This document shows positions 44,998-54,018 of a DNA stretch of 64,000 nt, in pieces. Under the pieces are notes generated by a model that searched no databases, was not told the origin of the DNA, and worked only from the letters and a program-made list of their open reading frames with translations. Origin of the DNA: Paenibacillus sp. J23TS9 (GTDB taxonomy: Bacteria > Bacillota > Bacilli > Paenibacillales > Paenibacillaceae); assembly GCF_018403225.1 (NCBI RefSeq), contig NZ_BOSG01000002.1:372001-436000 (forward strand), given 5' to 3'. Each line of letters begins with the position of its first letter. Position 1 is the first letter of the stretch. Position numbers and translations under genes: made by a program.

Positions 44998-45864
44998 TTA
45001 GCCATGAGACAAGTCAACGGATTGCAACCGCTTTCTGCCTCGCAGCTCCCGGGGAGTACGCTTGTACTTCTTTTTGAAGGCACGTTCGAAATGGTTCAAT
45101 GTCCGGAATCCTGACGCAAAGCATACCTCGGTAACGGGCAGCTCCGTCAGCCGCAGCAGCGAACTCGCGAACTGAAGCCGCTGTTCCTGCACAAAGACTT
45201 GAAAGGGCAAACCAAGCTGCTTTCGAAAGCATTCGCTGAAATAACTGTCTGACAGGCCGGCATGCCTGGCCACATGATGAAGCGTCAACGGCTCCCGGAA
45301 ATGATGCTGAATATAAGTTACCGCGGTCCGGATGGACGGGTGCAGATGCCCACTTGCCGGATAATCCTGTCCTTCCGATGTTCCCATCCGCGCCAAATCA
45401 ATCAATACCCGCTCCAGGGCACCCTGGGCGACCCAGTCGCTGCCGGCCTGCCTCTGCTCGCTCTCTTCCCACATTCGGTCAAACTCGGTGCGAAAGGCTG
45501 CCCCTGCCTTCTCATTCAAGTCATAAACCCGTTCGGCGGAGCTTTGAAAAAGCCACTGGAACAGTTCCTGACGAAGCATATGCTGGGTAAACACCACATC
45601 ATATAAAACGAGAACACGGCCCGGATCAGGAATGATTTCGTGGAAATCAGCCGGCGTGACCAGAAAAAGGCTGCCTGCTTCAAGGGGTATGCTTTTCCCG
45701 TTCAGCACATGCGTGCCTGAGCCATCGAGTACCAACGCCATTTCAAAAAATTCATGCCAGTGCACCTCGACGGCCCCATCGATCCGATGCCTGAAGATGC
45801 GAAAGGGCGATGATTGGGACAAATAATGCTCATTGAGCAGCCGTTTTGGCTGATTGTCTTCCAT
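44998..45864 (-). CDS. AraC-family regulator with cupin sensor
   Basis: A 288-residue regulator. The N-terminal half is a cupin-type sugar sensor (VHWHEFFEMALVLDGSGTHV, then LEAGSLFLVTPADFHEI). The C-terminal 100 residues hold two helix-turn-helices: LTLHHVARHAGLSDSYFSECF and VTEVCFASGFRTLNHFERAF. AAGGGTG lies before the start. It is 32 bases downstream of the phytanoyl-CoA-type dioxygenase gene on the same strand and is probably co-transcribed; genes of this pairing are frequent in Paenibacillus and Bacillus carbohydrate regions. Its target is unknown. Confidence 0.9.
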   Translation of the reverse strand: MEDNQPKRLLNEHYLSQSSPFRIFRHRIDGAVEVHWHEFFEMALVLDGSGTHVLNGKSIPLEAGSLFLVTPADFHEIIPDPGRVLVLYDVVFTQHMLRQELFQWLFQSSAERVYDLNEKAGAAFRTEFDRMWEESEQRQAGSDWVAQGALERVLIDLARMGTSEGQDYPASGHLHPSIRTAVTYIQHHFREPLTLHHVARHAGLSDSYFSECFRKQLGLPFQVFVQEQRLQFASSLLRLTELPVTEVCFASGFRTLNHFERAFKKKYKRTPRELRGRKRLQSVDLSHG

Positions 45865-45896
45865 ATCGTCACCCTTTCTTATTCATTCAATATATA

Positions 45897-46634
45897 TTAC
45901 ACGTTAACAAACGGGTTGCCTGCGATATCCTTGCCCCGAGCCAGCCATATCCGGAAGCCTGCATTTTTTTCCGGCAGAACCTTCGCTTCCGTGGAAAAAT
46001 AACGCATCGTGTACCCACAGCGGCGGAATGGACTCGTGTTTGGCTGGGCTCCATGAATAATACGTGAGTCATGCAGGGAGCATTCGCCCGGCTCGAGTTC
46101 AAAATACACGGCTTTGGATTCATCCACGCCTTTAATTTGGGTTGAGAACGTGTTTATTTTACCATCCACATCCTCATAATCGGAAAAGCCGTTATCATGC
46201 GTGCCCGGAATGACGCGCATACAGCCGTTTTCCTCCCAGCTCCGATCGATCGCGAGCCAGACGGTCACAATCTTGTCAAATCGGTCAAGGCGGCCTTCCC
46301 AATAGGCGGAATCTTCATGCCAAGGCGTAGCGCGTCCCGTGTAAGGATCTTTACAAATAAAATGGCTCGACCACAAGCCGATATTCGGTCCGATAACCGT
46401 CTCCACCAGATCCAGCACCTCGTCGCTCATCAGAAAATCAAGCAGGCGCTCATCGCGGAAATGCGGTGTATCAAGCTCATCAGACAGCTTATTTCCCTTT
46501 TCAGCCAGCTGCTCCTCGAAAATCTGCTTCAGCTCACTGAATTTTTCCGGACTAAACAGCTGTTTTTTGTATAATGCATATCCATCTTTACGGTAATCGT
46601 TAACCTCTTGCACTGTCAACTTGGCTTGGTTCAT
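45897..46634 (-). CDS. Phytanoyl-CoA dioxygenase-family Fe(II)/2-oxoglutarate enzyme
   Basis: A 245-residue dioxygenase. The iron facial triad is WHEDSAYW (His and Asp) and the later His in RIIHGAQPNTS; an Arg for 2-oxoglutarate follows in RRCGYTMRYF. The family hydroxylates varied small molecules; bacterial members are rarely about phytanic acid. The start is placed at the fourth codon of the longest frame because GGGAGG lies nine bases before it and directly abuts the first ATG. A co-directional AraC gene follows, suggesting control by a small metabolite. It is divergent from hssR. Substrate unknown. Confidence 0.88.
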   Translation of the reverse strand: MNQAKLTVQEVNDYRKDGYALYKKQLFSPEKFSELKQIFEEQLAEKGNKLSDELDTPHFRDERLLDFLMSDEVLDLVETVIGPNIGLWSSHFICKDPYTGRATPWHEDSAYWEGRLDRFDKIVTVWLAIDRSWEENGCMRVIPGTHDNGFSDYEDVDGKINTFSTQIKGVDESKAVYFELEPGECSLHDSRIIHGAQPNTSPFRRCGYTMRYFSTEAKVLPEKNAGFRIWLARGKDIAGNPFVNV

Positions 46635-46847
46635 ATCGTCCATCCTCCCGGCGGCGTGTGATATTTGTTACACCTTTAATGGTACGGACGCTCTTGATCT
46701 CATGCTTCGTTTATTGCCGGGAAAAGTGTGCATATTTTCGGATTATTGTCATGGATGGTCTGTATCGCCCACGTGTGTACAAGCCCTGTTTGCAGGTATA
46801 ATAGAAATACTCAATACTGACTACCGATTGGCGGGGGAGTTGACCTC

Positions 46848-47525
46848 ATGATTCATATTTTAGTGGCGGATGACGATGTGCATATTCGTGAACTGCTGAG
46901 ACATGTCCTGCAGCATGAAGGATACGCCGTGTTTGAAGCGGCAGACGGCATCGAAGCTTCAGAAGTATTGTCCAAAGAGAAGATTAACCTCGCGGTGATC
47001 GATGTCATGATGCCGGGCAAGGACGGCTTGCAGCTGTGCAGTGATATCCGGCAGGACTATGATTTTCCCGTGATTTTGCTGACGGCGAAGGATCAGCTGC
47101 CTGACAAAGAGAAGGGCTATACGGCAGGCACCGACGATTATGTGACCAAGCCTTTTGAGCCGAAGGAGCTGGTGTTCCGGATTAAGGCGCTGCTGCGCCG
47201 CTATCAGATGGTCAATTCACAGGTGATCAAACTGAACAATACCGTGATTGACGCAAAAAATTACATGGTGCACTGCGGCGACCATATGTTCATGCTGCCC
47301 ATGAAGGAATTCGAGCTGCTGACACAGCTGGCCAGCTATCCTGATCGCACGTTTGCCAGAGAGGAACTGATACAGCTGATCTGGGGATCGGACTTTGAAG
47401 GAGATGACCGTACGGTCGATGTCCATATCAAAAGGCTGAGGGAACGCTTTGCGGATCTGACCGATGATTTCAGCATTCGCACCGTGCGCGGCATCGGCTA
47501 CAAATTGGAGGCGGCCAAACCATGA
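46848..47525 (+). CDS. hssR: HssR, heme-response OmpR-family regulator
   Basis: A 225-residue response regulator. The receiver domain (1-120) has ADDD near the start, phosphoacceptor Asp52 in VIDVMMPGKDG, Thr in LLTAKD and Lys in TKPFE. The C-terminal winged helix ends RTVRGIGYKLE. The string TDDYVTKPFEPKELVFRIKA, and RTVDVHIKRLRERF, match HssR of Staphylococcus as I recall it. HssR with HssS senses heme excess and switches on the HrtAB exporter. GGGGGAG lies before the ATG and TATAAT lies at 46797-46802. It overlaps hssS by four bases. hrtAB is not next to it here. Confidence 0.85.
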   Translation: MIHILVADDDVHIRELLRHVLQHEGYAVFEAADGIEASEVLSKEKINLAVIDVMMPGKDGLQLCSDIRQDYDFPVILLTAKDQLPDKEKGYTAGTDDYVTKPFEPKELVFRIKALLRRYQMVNSQVIKLNNTVIDAKNYMVHCGDHMFMLPMKEFELLTQLASYPDRTFAREELIQLIWGSDFEGDDRTVDVHIKRLRERFADLTDDFSIRTVRGIGYKLEAAKP

Positions 47526-48907
47526 AATCCCTGTACATGCGGATCGTCCTCACAACAATTGCCGTTATGATGCTGAGCAGCGTGCTCGCCTTTGTCGCGG
47601 CCAACATCTTTTACCAGTATGAACTAAAGCCTGCAAACGACAGCAAAGTCACGCATGTAGCGGAAAATATCAAGCATTTCTACGAGACCAACCCCGTGGA
47701 GGAACGGGAGCCTTATCTCCAAAACATCGGCATGCTTGGCTACCAAATCTACGTTGTTGACCCGCGGGGCAGCGGCATCTTTTACGGCGGGGAATTCCGC
47801 AATCAAGAGCTCTCCCCTTCGATCATCCGGCAGGTGCAGCAAGGGCAAGTGTATCACGGCATCAAGCACTTCCCTTCCAAAGCGTTCATTACTGGTTTTT
47901 TTGACAACACGCTGATCAATACCATCGGTATACCACTGCAAAATGGTACGGACACCTACGCCCTATTCGTCCGGCCCAATGTGGATATGCTGTTCGGAGA
48001 GCTGCATATTTTTCTGGCGGTCATTGTTGTTCTCATTATCCTGCTGAGCATTCTGCTCGTCGTCATCAGCACCCGGTATATCGTCAAGCCGATCACGAAG
48101 CTGACCGAAGCCACGCGGCTGATTTCGCAGGGAACGTATCATTTGAAGCTGAACGTCAACCGGAAGGATGAAATCGGCCGGCTCGCAAGCCATTTTTCCC
48201 AGATGGCGAAAGGACTGGAGCAGCTCGAAGCGATGCGCCAGGAGTTCGTGTCTAACGTATCGCATGAAATCCAGTCGCCGCTCTCTTCCATTCAGGGCTT
48301 CTCCCAAACGCTGCAATCCGGCGGAGTAAGTGAAGAACAGCGAAAACATTACCTCTCCGTCATTGAAAGCGAGGCCAGACGTATGTCTCAAATGAGCCGG
48401 CAGCTGCTGATGCTGGCTTCGCTGGATAAAGAGGAAGAGGTGCTGGAGAAGACCAGCTTCAATGTCGCCGAACAGATCAAGGAGGTGCTGCTGACGACCG
48501 AATGGAGCTGGCGGGAAAAGGAACTCGCCTTGAATATGCAGCTTCCCGAGGTGAGCATAAGCGCAGATCAGAAGCTGCTGCATCAGGTATGGGTGAATCT
48601 GATGACGAACAGCGTCAAATTCACGCCGGAAGGCGGCACCATCTCGATCCGGTTGCATCAGGATGAACAGAACTGTTACGTGGATTTTAAAGATTCCGGC
48701 ATCGGAATATCCGAAGAAAATCTGCCTCATATCTTCAACCGCTTCTACAAAGCCGATAAAGCCCGCAGCCGCCACGAAGGCGAGACGGGCAGCGGGCTGG
48801 GACTGGCGATCACCCATAAAATCATCAGCATGCACGGCGGTATCATAACCGTGGAGAGCAGGGAAGGTTCAGGAACCGAATTTCATATCCGCCTGCCGCT
48901 CCGATAA
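47522..48907 (+). CDS. hssS: HssS, heme sensor histidine kinase
   Basis: A 461-residue membrane kinase. It has a first helix at about residues 8-30, an outside sensor of about 130 residues, a second helix near 162-182, HAMP (about 183-236), the phosphorylated His248 in NVSHEIQSPLSS, and the ATPase part with NLMTNSVKF (N box), DSGIGI (G1) and GSGLGLAI (G2). The sensor contains GYQIYVVDPRGSGIFYGGEF and YHGIKHFPSKAFITGFFDNT (parts), which line up well with staphylococcal HssS from memory. Heme is therefore the expected signal. It is translationally coupled to hssR and ends at a strong terminator. Confidence 0.87.
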   Translation: MKSLYMRIVLTTIAVMMLSSVLAFVAANIFYQYELKPANDSKVTHVAENIKHFYETNPVEEREPYLQNIGMLGYQIYVVDPRGSGIFYGGEFRNQELSPSIIRQVQQGQVYHGIKHFPSKAFITGFFDNTLINTIGIPLQNGTDTYALFVRPNVDMLFGELHIFLAVIVVLIILLSILLVVISTRYIVKPITKLTEATRLISQGTYHLKLNVNRKDEIGRLASHFSQMAKGLEQLEAMRQEFVSNVSHEIQSPLSSIQGFSQTLQSGGVSEEQRKHYLSVIESEARRMSQMSRQLLMLASLDKEEEVLEKTSFNVAEQIKEVLLTTEWSWREKELALNMQLPEVSISADQKLLHQVWVNLMTNSVKFTPEGGTISIRLHQDEQNCYVDFKDSGIGISEENLPHIFNRFYKADKARSRHEGETGSGLGLAITHKIISMHGGIITVESREGSGTEFHIRLPLR

Positions 48908-48966
48908 CTGCATGGATGTCATGTTCACGAAGACAGTCTGCGTTTAGCGGACATTTTTATTGTGAT

Positions 48967-49012
48967 ATCAGGATGAGCTTCTTTCAAAAGCAGGCTCATT
49001 CTGATTTTTATT
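48967..49012. terminator. Terminator after hssS
   Basis: ATCAG-g-ATGAGC pairs with GCTCAT-t-CTGAT around a 15-base loop, followed by TTTTT. It separates hssS from the convergent dehydrogenase gene. Confidence 0.85.
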
Positions 49013-49928
49013 AGATTATAGGCGTATTCGCAGTTTCTGAACCCTGATTTGCCGCCTTGCCTCTCAAGCTGGCTTCTCTGGAAATTCGGCAGACCAACCG
49101 CATCAGCTTGCGATGCAGTCCGGGGAAGAGAATAAAAAAGATATCCATGGTACGCCTCATCGGCATGGGACAGATGATCGCCTCATGGCGGTGTATTTTC
49201 GCAAATGCGATTTTCGCGAACTGTTCCGGGGTCATCGATTTTTGCTTTTTGACCTGCTCGTTGATTTTCTCCTTATCCATGCCAACGGCATCAGCGGTTG
49301 CGTAAATCGGCGTGTCCACGAAAGCGGGGCACAGGGTACTGACATGAATGCCGTATGCCTCCGCTTCATAATGAAGCGAGGTTGTCAGGCCCACAACGGC
49401 ATGCTTGGTGGTTGCATAAGCAGATGTCATCGGTGCCGGTCCGAGACCTGTAGCGGAGGAAGTATTCACAATATAGCCGAACCCTTGCTGCTTCATCAGC
49501 GGATAGGCGGCATGCGTACCATGGATTGCGCCCCACAGGTTGATGTTAATGATTTTCTGCCAGAGATCCAGCGTCATGTCGCACAGCTCGCCGTACATCG
49601 CAATACCCGCGTTGTTGAACATATAATCAAGTCTGCCGTATGTCTTGAATACCCGGTTCACGAGATCCTCAACCGCCGCGGCACTGCTTACATCCACCTT
49701 TTCAAAACAAGCCGCTCCCTGCCCCGATTCATTGATCAGCCGGGCTGTGGCTTCGCCGCCCTCCTGATTGATATCCGATACGATCACGACCATTCCCTTG
49801 CCCGCAGCCTCCATGCAAAGCGCGCGTCCGATGCCCGATGCGCCTCCCGTAATGATTGCCACTTTCCGATCGTTTGTTTGAAGTGTCGTCTCCGCTGCAA
49901 AATCCGATGCTGCCCGCTGATTTTCCAT
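49011..49928 (-). CDS. Short-chain dehydrogenase/reductase
   Basis: A 305-residue oxidoreductase. It has the NAD(P) loop TGGASGIG, the NNAG motif (YMFNNAGIAMYGE), catalytic Ser in VNTSSATG, and the active-site YATTK (Tyr and Lys). The C-terminal 60 residues are longer than a basic SDR and contain a hydrophobic FFILFPGL segment that may bind membrane. The start at 49928 follows AAGGGGAG; the 12-residue longer frame has none. It is next to a TetR gene and both have the same GAAC-N4-GTTC type of site upstream, so it is repressed by that protein. Steroid-, alcohol- or fatty-acid-derived substrates are all possible. Confidence 0.88.
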   Translation of the reverse strand: MENQRAASDFAAETTLQTNDRKVAIITGGASGIGRALCMEAAGKGMVVIVSDINQEGGEATARLINESGQGAACFEKVDVSSAAAVEDLVNRVFKTYGRLDYMFNNAGIAMYGELCDMTLDLWQKIININLWGAIHGTHAAYPLMKQQGFGYIVNTSSATGLGPAPMTSAYATTKHAVVGLTTSLHYEAEAYGIHVSTLCPAFVDTPIYATADAVGMDKEKINEQVKKQKSMTPEQFAKIAFAKIHRHEAIICPMPMRRTMDIFFILFPGLHRKLMRLVCRISREASLRGKAANQGSETANTPII

Positions 49929-49977
49929 CGTCGTTTTCTCCCCTTCTGTTTTGGATCGTTTCACGAGATTAGAATTT

Positions 49978-49995
49978 TTAGAACAATCGTTCTAA
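49978..49995. promoter_or_regulatory. TetR operator before the dehydrogenase gene
   Basis: TTAGAACAATCGTTCTAA has seven-base arms around four bases. The same core GAAC-N4-GTTC occurs at 50649-50660 before the TetR gene. Confidence 0.72.
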
Positions 49996-50027
49996 TGTGA
50001 ATAATGAAAAGCAAGCCGGATCAAGCT

Positions 50028-50618
50028 TTATCTTTTCCGGATGCCTCCCACAAAAATAGTCACCGCCTGCTGAAATAGACGCTGCAGCGGTTCCCCTTCC
50101 ATCGTCAGCGTAAACTGGCACAACGTTCCCATCCAGGTCCCAAACAGCAGGGTCGTCTCCTCCACATTGTCGATGTCGAACTCACCGCGCGCTACCCCTT
50201 CATGAAAAATCGCTGCGTAGGCTGCCATCGGCGTAACCGCAAGCCCCTGCAGCGCCTGCAGCGTGTCGGGAGAGGTGCTCGGATTCATAGCGAGCTCCTG
50301 CCCGACTGGGAGCAAAGGCGACTTGTAATTGTTCATGACAAAATGGGCCATCCCGTACAGCTTCTCAACCGAGGTATTGTACGAGCCGGCAATCGCCTGC
50401 CACTTCTCACCCCAATGACGCATCGTTTCCAGGGACAAGTGCACAAAGAGCTTCTCTTTATTTTCAAAGTGGTAATAGATATGCCCTTTGCTGAATCCTG
50501 ATTCCCGCGAAATATCCGCGATCGACGTTCCTGCAAAGCCTTTCTGGGCGAACAGCTGCGTTGCCTTCTCGGCGATAACCTGCCTTGTTTCCTCGCTGTT
50601 GTAATGACGTTTATTCAC
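50028..50618 (-). CDS. TetR/AcrR-family repressor of the dehydrogenase
   Basis: A 196-residue regulator. The helix-turn-helix covers about residues 12-58 (VIAEKATQLFAQKGFAGTSI, then GFSKGHIYYHFENKEKLF). The ligand domain contains PVGQELAMNPSTSPDTL. The start is GTG, seven bases after AAGGG. A palindrome of the type found before the dehydrogenase gene lies just downstream of its -10, so it represses both. It lies upstream of and parallel to the dehydrogenase gene with a separate promoter. Confidence 0.9.
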   Translation of the reverse strand: MNKRHYNSEETRQVIAEKATQLFAQKGFAGTSIADISRESGFSKGHIYYHFENKEKLFVHLSLETMRHWGEKWQAIAGSYNTSVEKLYGMAHFVMNNYKSPLLPVGQELAMNPSTSPDTLQALQGLAVTPMAAYAAIFHEGVARGEFDIDNVEETTLLFGTWMGTLCQFTLTMEGEPLQRLFQQAVTIFVGGIRKR

Positions 50619-50648
50619 TTGAATGCCCTTCTATCTTTCAATTCATTT

Positions 50649-50696
50649 GAACGATTGTTCTATTTTGAGTATATTTCAAATTTTTACTAACGGCAA
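50649..50696 (-). promoter_or_regulatory. tetR promoter with operator just downstream
   Basis: Minus-strand TTGCCG (50691-50696), 17-base spacer, TATACT (50668-50673). The operator GAACGATTGTTC (50649-50660) lies where transcription would start. Confidence 0.75.
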
Positions 50697-50747
50697 TTGA
50701 AAAGTATAACGATCCTGTGTCAAATGCAGTGCGCCTTCCGTTCATGC

Positions 50748-50771
50748 AAAAAAGCCGGGCTGGGCCCGGCT
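50748..50771 (-). terminator. Terminator after the MATE gene
   Basis: AGCCGGGC pairs with GCCCGGCT around a three-base loop; the adjacent A run gives T residues on the minus strand. Confidence 0.85.
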
Positions 50772-50787
50772 AAGCTTTGTTATATCA

Positions 50788-52218
50788 TTACTCTACCAAA
50801 CTGATAATCCGTTTCTTTTTCCATGACAGCCAGTAATACGAGTAGACCAATATCATGCTGACGATAAACGCTGCCGGATATCCCAGCCAAATGCCGCGTA
50901 TGCCGAGATTCGTATGGTAGGAGAGCAAGTAAGCCACCGGTACCTCAACACACCAGATCGAAATCACGCTGAAAATCATCGGCCAGAACACAACCCCGCT
51001 CGCCCGCATTGTTGCCGCAATAATCTGCACATGACCAAAAATCAGGTAGCTCCATAACGTAATCATAAGCAGCTGATGGGCAATATCCAGCGTCTCCGGA
51101 CTTGTAATGAACCAGGACAAAATATTTTTCGAGAAAATATAAATCGGGATCATGAGCACCACACCGATGATATAGTTCAGAACGATGCCGGCGCGGATAA
51201 CCTCTTTCAGACGTTCTTGCTGTTTGGCACCAATGGACTGTGCTGCAAGGACGGAAACCGTCATGCCCAAGCTGATTGCCGGCATCTGCACATAGCTCAC
51301 CACCTGATTGACCGATCCGTACGCGGCGGTGGCATTCGAGCCAAACCGGTTCACGAATACGATCACTGCAATCTCAGACAATGAAACGAGAATCATGCTG
51401 ACGCTGGATGGAATCCCCAGACGGAGCAGCAGCTTCAGCATCTCCTTGTTCATACGCAAATGCTTGCGGACTGAAGCATCCAATCGAAGCGGGCTTTTCT
51501 TCCAATGCGCATACAGAAGCAACAGAACAAACGTAATGACGGTTGAAATCAAATTCGCGTATGCTGCTCCGTAAATCCCGCATTTTGGCAGACCCAGCCA
51601 TCCAAATATCAGAACCGGCAGGAAAACCAGATTCAAAACCGTGCTGACGATCAGCGAATAAAATGGTGTCTTGGAATCGCCGGTTCCCCGCATGAAGGTG
51701 GTATATACCATATATAGAAACATGACCGGCAGGCTCCAAAACATAATGCGCGCATAGTTTACCGTGACCTCCATAATGTTAGCCGGTGTGCCGACCAGGC
51801 GCAGAATATCCTCCGTGAAAATACCACCCACTACCGCGAGCACGATACCGAGCAGGAAGGTAAAGGTCAGCGTCGTTCCCACGATGCTTTTCAGCTTATC
51901 CATATTTCCGGCTCCGTACGCCTGCCCAATCAGGATTGCGCTGCCTGAACCAATTCCGATCACAAACGATACGAGCAGGAAAAAGAGAGGAAAAAAAGCA
52001 GATAATGCTGCGAGTGCATCCACTCCGATCCAGCGTCCGACAACAATCGCGCCCGCCAGCTGGCCGATGGACTGCAGAACATTGCTAAGAAGCAGGGGAA
52101 TCAAAAAAGCGATCATCGCCCGGTAGACGCCGGGCTGGACTTGAGAAGCCAGCTGGGGCGCCCCCTCAGGCCTTCGGTTCTCCGCCGCATGTCCGGCGGC
52201 TTGCTGTGACGAATTCAT
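50788..52218 (-). CDS. MATE-family multidrug exporter
   Basis: A 476-residue protein with 12 membrane helices in two similar halves. Helix 1 region PLLLSNVLQSIGQLAGAIVVGRW and the half-repeat motif GSGSAILIGQAYGAGN are typical MATE signatures; the second half has NQVVSYVQMPAISLGM and AAQSIGAKQ. Such pumps expel cationic drugs with sodium or proton exchange. The start at 52218 is backed by AAAAGGAG; the 25-residue longer frame has no site. It has a good promoter at 52365-52393 and a leader of about 140 bases. No regulator gene is adjacent on its own strand. Confidence 0.92.
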   Translation of the reverse strand: MNSSQQAAGHAAENRRPEGAPQLASQVQPGVYRAMIAFLIPLLLSNVLQSIGQLAGAIVVGRWIGVDALAALSAFFPLFFLLVSFVIGIGSGSAILIGQAYGAGNMDKLKSIVGTTLTFTFLLGIVLAVVGGIFTEDILRLVGTPANIMEVTVNYARIMFWSLPVMFLYMVYTTFMRGTGDSKTPFYSLIVSTVLNLVFLPVLIFGWLGLPKCGIYGAAYANLISTVITFVLLLLYAHWKKSPLRLDASVRKHLRMNKEMLKLLLRLGIPSSVSMILVSLSEIAVIVFVNRFGSNATAAYGSVNQVVSYVQMPAISLGMTVSVLAAQSIGAKQQERLKEVIRAGIVLNYIIGVVLMIPIYIFSKNILSWFITSPETLDIAHQLLMITLWSYLIFGHVQIIAATMRASGVVFWPMIFSVISIWCVEVPVAYLLSYHTNLGIRGIWLGYPAAFIVSMILVYSYYWLSWKKKRIISLVE

Positions 52219-52364
52219 TACACCATCTCCTTTTATCCTATAAATTGAACGAAAGTAAAGGTAAAGCACCTCATTTACAGCAGCTTGGGCCAAGAAGGCG
52301 ACAGAATAACTGTTTTTTCGTTTTTTATAGACAATTAATTGATTTGTTTGATTAATACTTAGAC

Positions 52365-52393
52365 ATTATATTTTATAGTTTATTTATTATCAA
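52365..52393 (-). promoter_or_regulatory. Promoter and leader of the MATE gene
   Basis: Minus-strand TTGATA (52388-52393), 17-base spacer, TATAAT (52365-52370). The leader (52219-52358) is AT-rich at first; an imperfect repeat with ATTAAT ends lies at about 52333-52355. No known riboswitch was recognised in it. Confidence 0.65.
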
Positions 52394-52411
52394 GATATAA
52401 TTATAAAAAAA

Positions 52412-52440
52412 ATCCAGAAAGAGATATTCTCTTCCTGGAT
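52412..52440 (-). terminator. Terminator after the FAD-dependent dehydrogenase gene
   Basis: ATCCAGAAAGAGA pairs with TCTCTTCCTGGAT with one mismatch, followed by eight T residues on the minus strand. Confidence 0.85.
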
Positions 52441-52552
52441 CGCACCGATATTTTAACGCAAGTAAAAATCAAAACATTAAGAGTTGGATTCAGGAACAGT
52501 GATGGAATAATGCGGACTTCCCGTTTACCGGTCTTGATCATATTTTTACAGA

Positions 52553-53983
52553 TTACATTGAGTCTATCATCCCACGCGCGATCCAAACGCCGGCTGCACC
52601 TGCCTGCGCCAGCCCACGTGTAATCCCAGCGCCATCACCGCCGCAATACAGTCCGCGGATTTCCGTCTCCAGCGTCTCCGACAGCTTCGGACGCGCCGAG
52701 TAGAACTTTGCCTCTACACCATAAAATAACGTATGCTCCGAGGCAATCCCCGGCGTCACTTGATCGAGTGCCTGCATCATTTCCACAAGGCTCTTCATCG
52801 TATTGTAAGGCAGGACAAGCCCCAGATCCCCCGGCACAGCCTCCTTCAGCGTCGGCTCCAGAAAGCCTTCGCGGATCCTCGCTTCCGTAGAACGTCTGCC
52901 GCGCAGGATATCCCCATATTTCTGAACGATAATCCCGCCATTCGAAAGGTCATTGGCTCTTTTGCAAATCTCACGTGCATATTCATTCGGCTTGTCAAAA
53001 GGCTCCGTGAACTTATGCGAGACCAGCAGGGCAAAGTTCGTATTAGATGATCCTAGCGCCGGGTCCTTAAAGGAATGGCCGTTGGCAGCCATGGCTCCCG
53101 TATGATTTTCCACCACCACATGACCGGATGGATTGCTGCAAAAGGTTCTGACCCTTGTTCCCACCGAGGTATTGAAGATGAACTTTCCTTCATACAGATG
53201 CTCGTTGATCTCCTGCATGACCACATCCGAGGTTTCCACGCGAACGCCCACATCCACCTGATTATTGTACATTTTCAGGCGGCGTTTCTTAAGAATCGAG
53301 GTAAGCCAGCCCGAGCCGTCCCGGCCCGGCGCAATCATCACCCGTTCCGCTTCGTAACTCTCCCCATTTTTAAGCATGATGCCGTGTACCGTGTGCGTGC
53401 TGCCGTCTTTAGTCGTCACAATATCCTCGACTTCGGCTTTGAACATCATATCGATGCGGGTTTTCAAATATTCATATATCGATTTCAGGATCTCCAGATT
53501 CTGCTCGGTGCCCAGATGCCGCACCTGTGCCCGCAGCAGCTTAAGTCCGGCAGCATAGCCGCGCTGCTCAATACCGCGGATGACATCCGTTGTCGGGTCG
53601 GTGATGTTCGTCGTTGCGCCATGCTCCAGGTTAAGGGCATCAACATAACGGATCAGGTCTATGACCTTGGAAGGCGATAAATAATCCGTCAGCCAGCCGC
53701 CAAATTCGGTCGTAATGTTGAATTTCCCGTCACTGTAAGCCCCTGCTCCACCAAAACCGGCCGTAATCGAGCAAGCAGGCATGCATCCTGCGAATTCTTT
53801 ACGGCCCCCTGCAGGCGGACAAAGCTTGATTTTGTCCTCTAGAATCGGACAGCTGCGGCGATAAATATCATGTCCTTTATCCACGAGCAGCACCTTCAGA
53901 TGCGGTGCCTTCAGCACAAATTCATAACAGGCGAAAATACCGGCTGGACCGGCTCCAACGACAATGACATCATATTTGTTCAT
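52553..53983 (-). CDS. Uncharacterised FAD-dependent dehydrogenase (COG2509 type)
   Basis: A 476-residue flavoprotein. The N-terminal FAD loop is VVGAGPAGIFACYE; a Cys-bearing segment CPPAGGRKEFAGCMPACSIT follows, then GFGGAGAYSDGKFN, and the C-terminal FAD motif GLYCGGDGAGITRGLAQAGAAG. It resembles the COG2509 group, for which no reaction is established. Several cysteines near residues 45-75 could be redox-active or bind a cluster. GGGAGGG precedes the start. The leader carries a purine-class riboswitch and the promoter region has PurBox-like sites, so the gene seems to belong to the purine regulon; a role in oxidising or reducing a purine-related compound is inference. Confidence 0.82.
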   Translation of the reverse strand: MNKYDVIVVGAGPAGIFACYEFVLKAPHLKVLLVDKGHDIYRRSCPILEDKIKLCPPAGGRKEFAGCMPACSITAGFGGAGAYSDGKFNITTEFGGWLTDYLSPSKVIDLIRYVDALNLEHGATTNITDPTTDVIRGIEQRGYAAGLKLLRAQVRHLGTEQNLEILKSIYEYLKTRIDMMFKAEVEDIVTTKDGSTHTVHGIMLKNGESYEAERVMIAPGRDGSGWLTSILKKRRLKMYNNQVDVGVRVETSDVVMQEINEHLYEGKFIFNTSVGTRVRTFCSNPSGHVVVENHTGAMAANGHSFKDPALGSSNTNFALLVSHKFTEPFDKPNEYAREICKRANDLSNGGIIVQKYGDILRGRRSTEARIREGFLEPTLKEAVPGDLGLVLPYNTMKSLVEMMQALDQVTPGIASEHTLFYGVEAKFYSARPKLSETLETEIRGLYCGGDGAGITRGLAQAGAAGVWIARGMIDSM

Positions 53984-54018
53984 CGTGACCCTCCCGAAAA
54001 ATAATGAGTAGTTTGCAC

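Noticed and set aside
52219..52358. Leader of the MATE gene considered as a riboswitch (for example guanidine or preQ1 type)
   Set aside because: None of the conserved loops or pseudoknot sequences could be found; only AT-rich repeats are visible.
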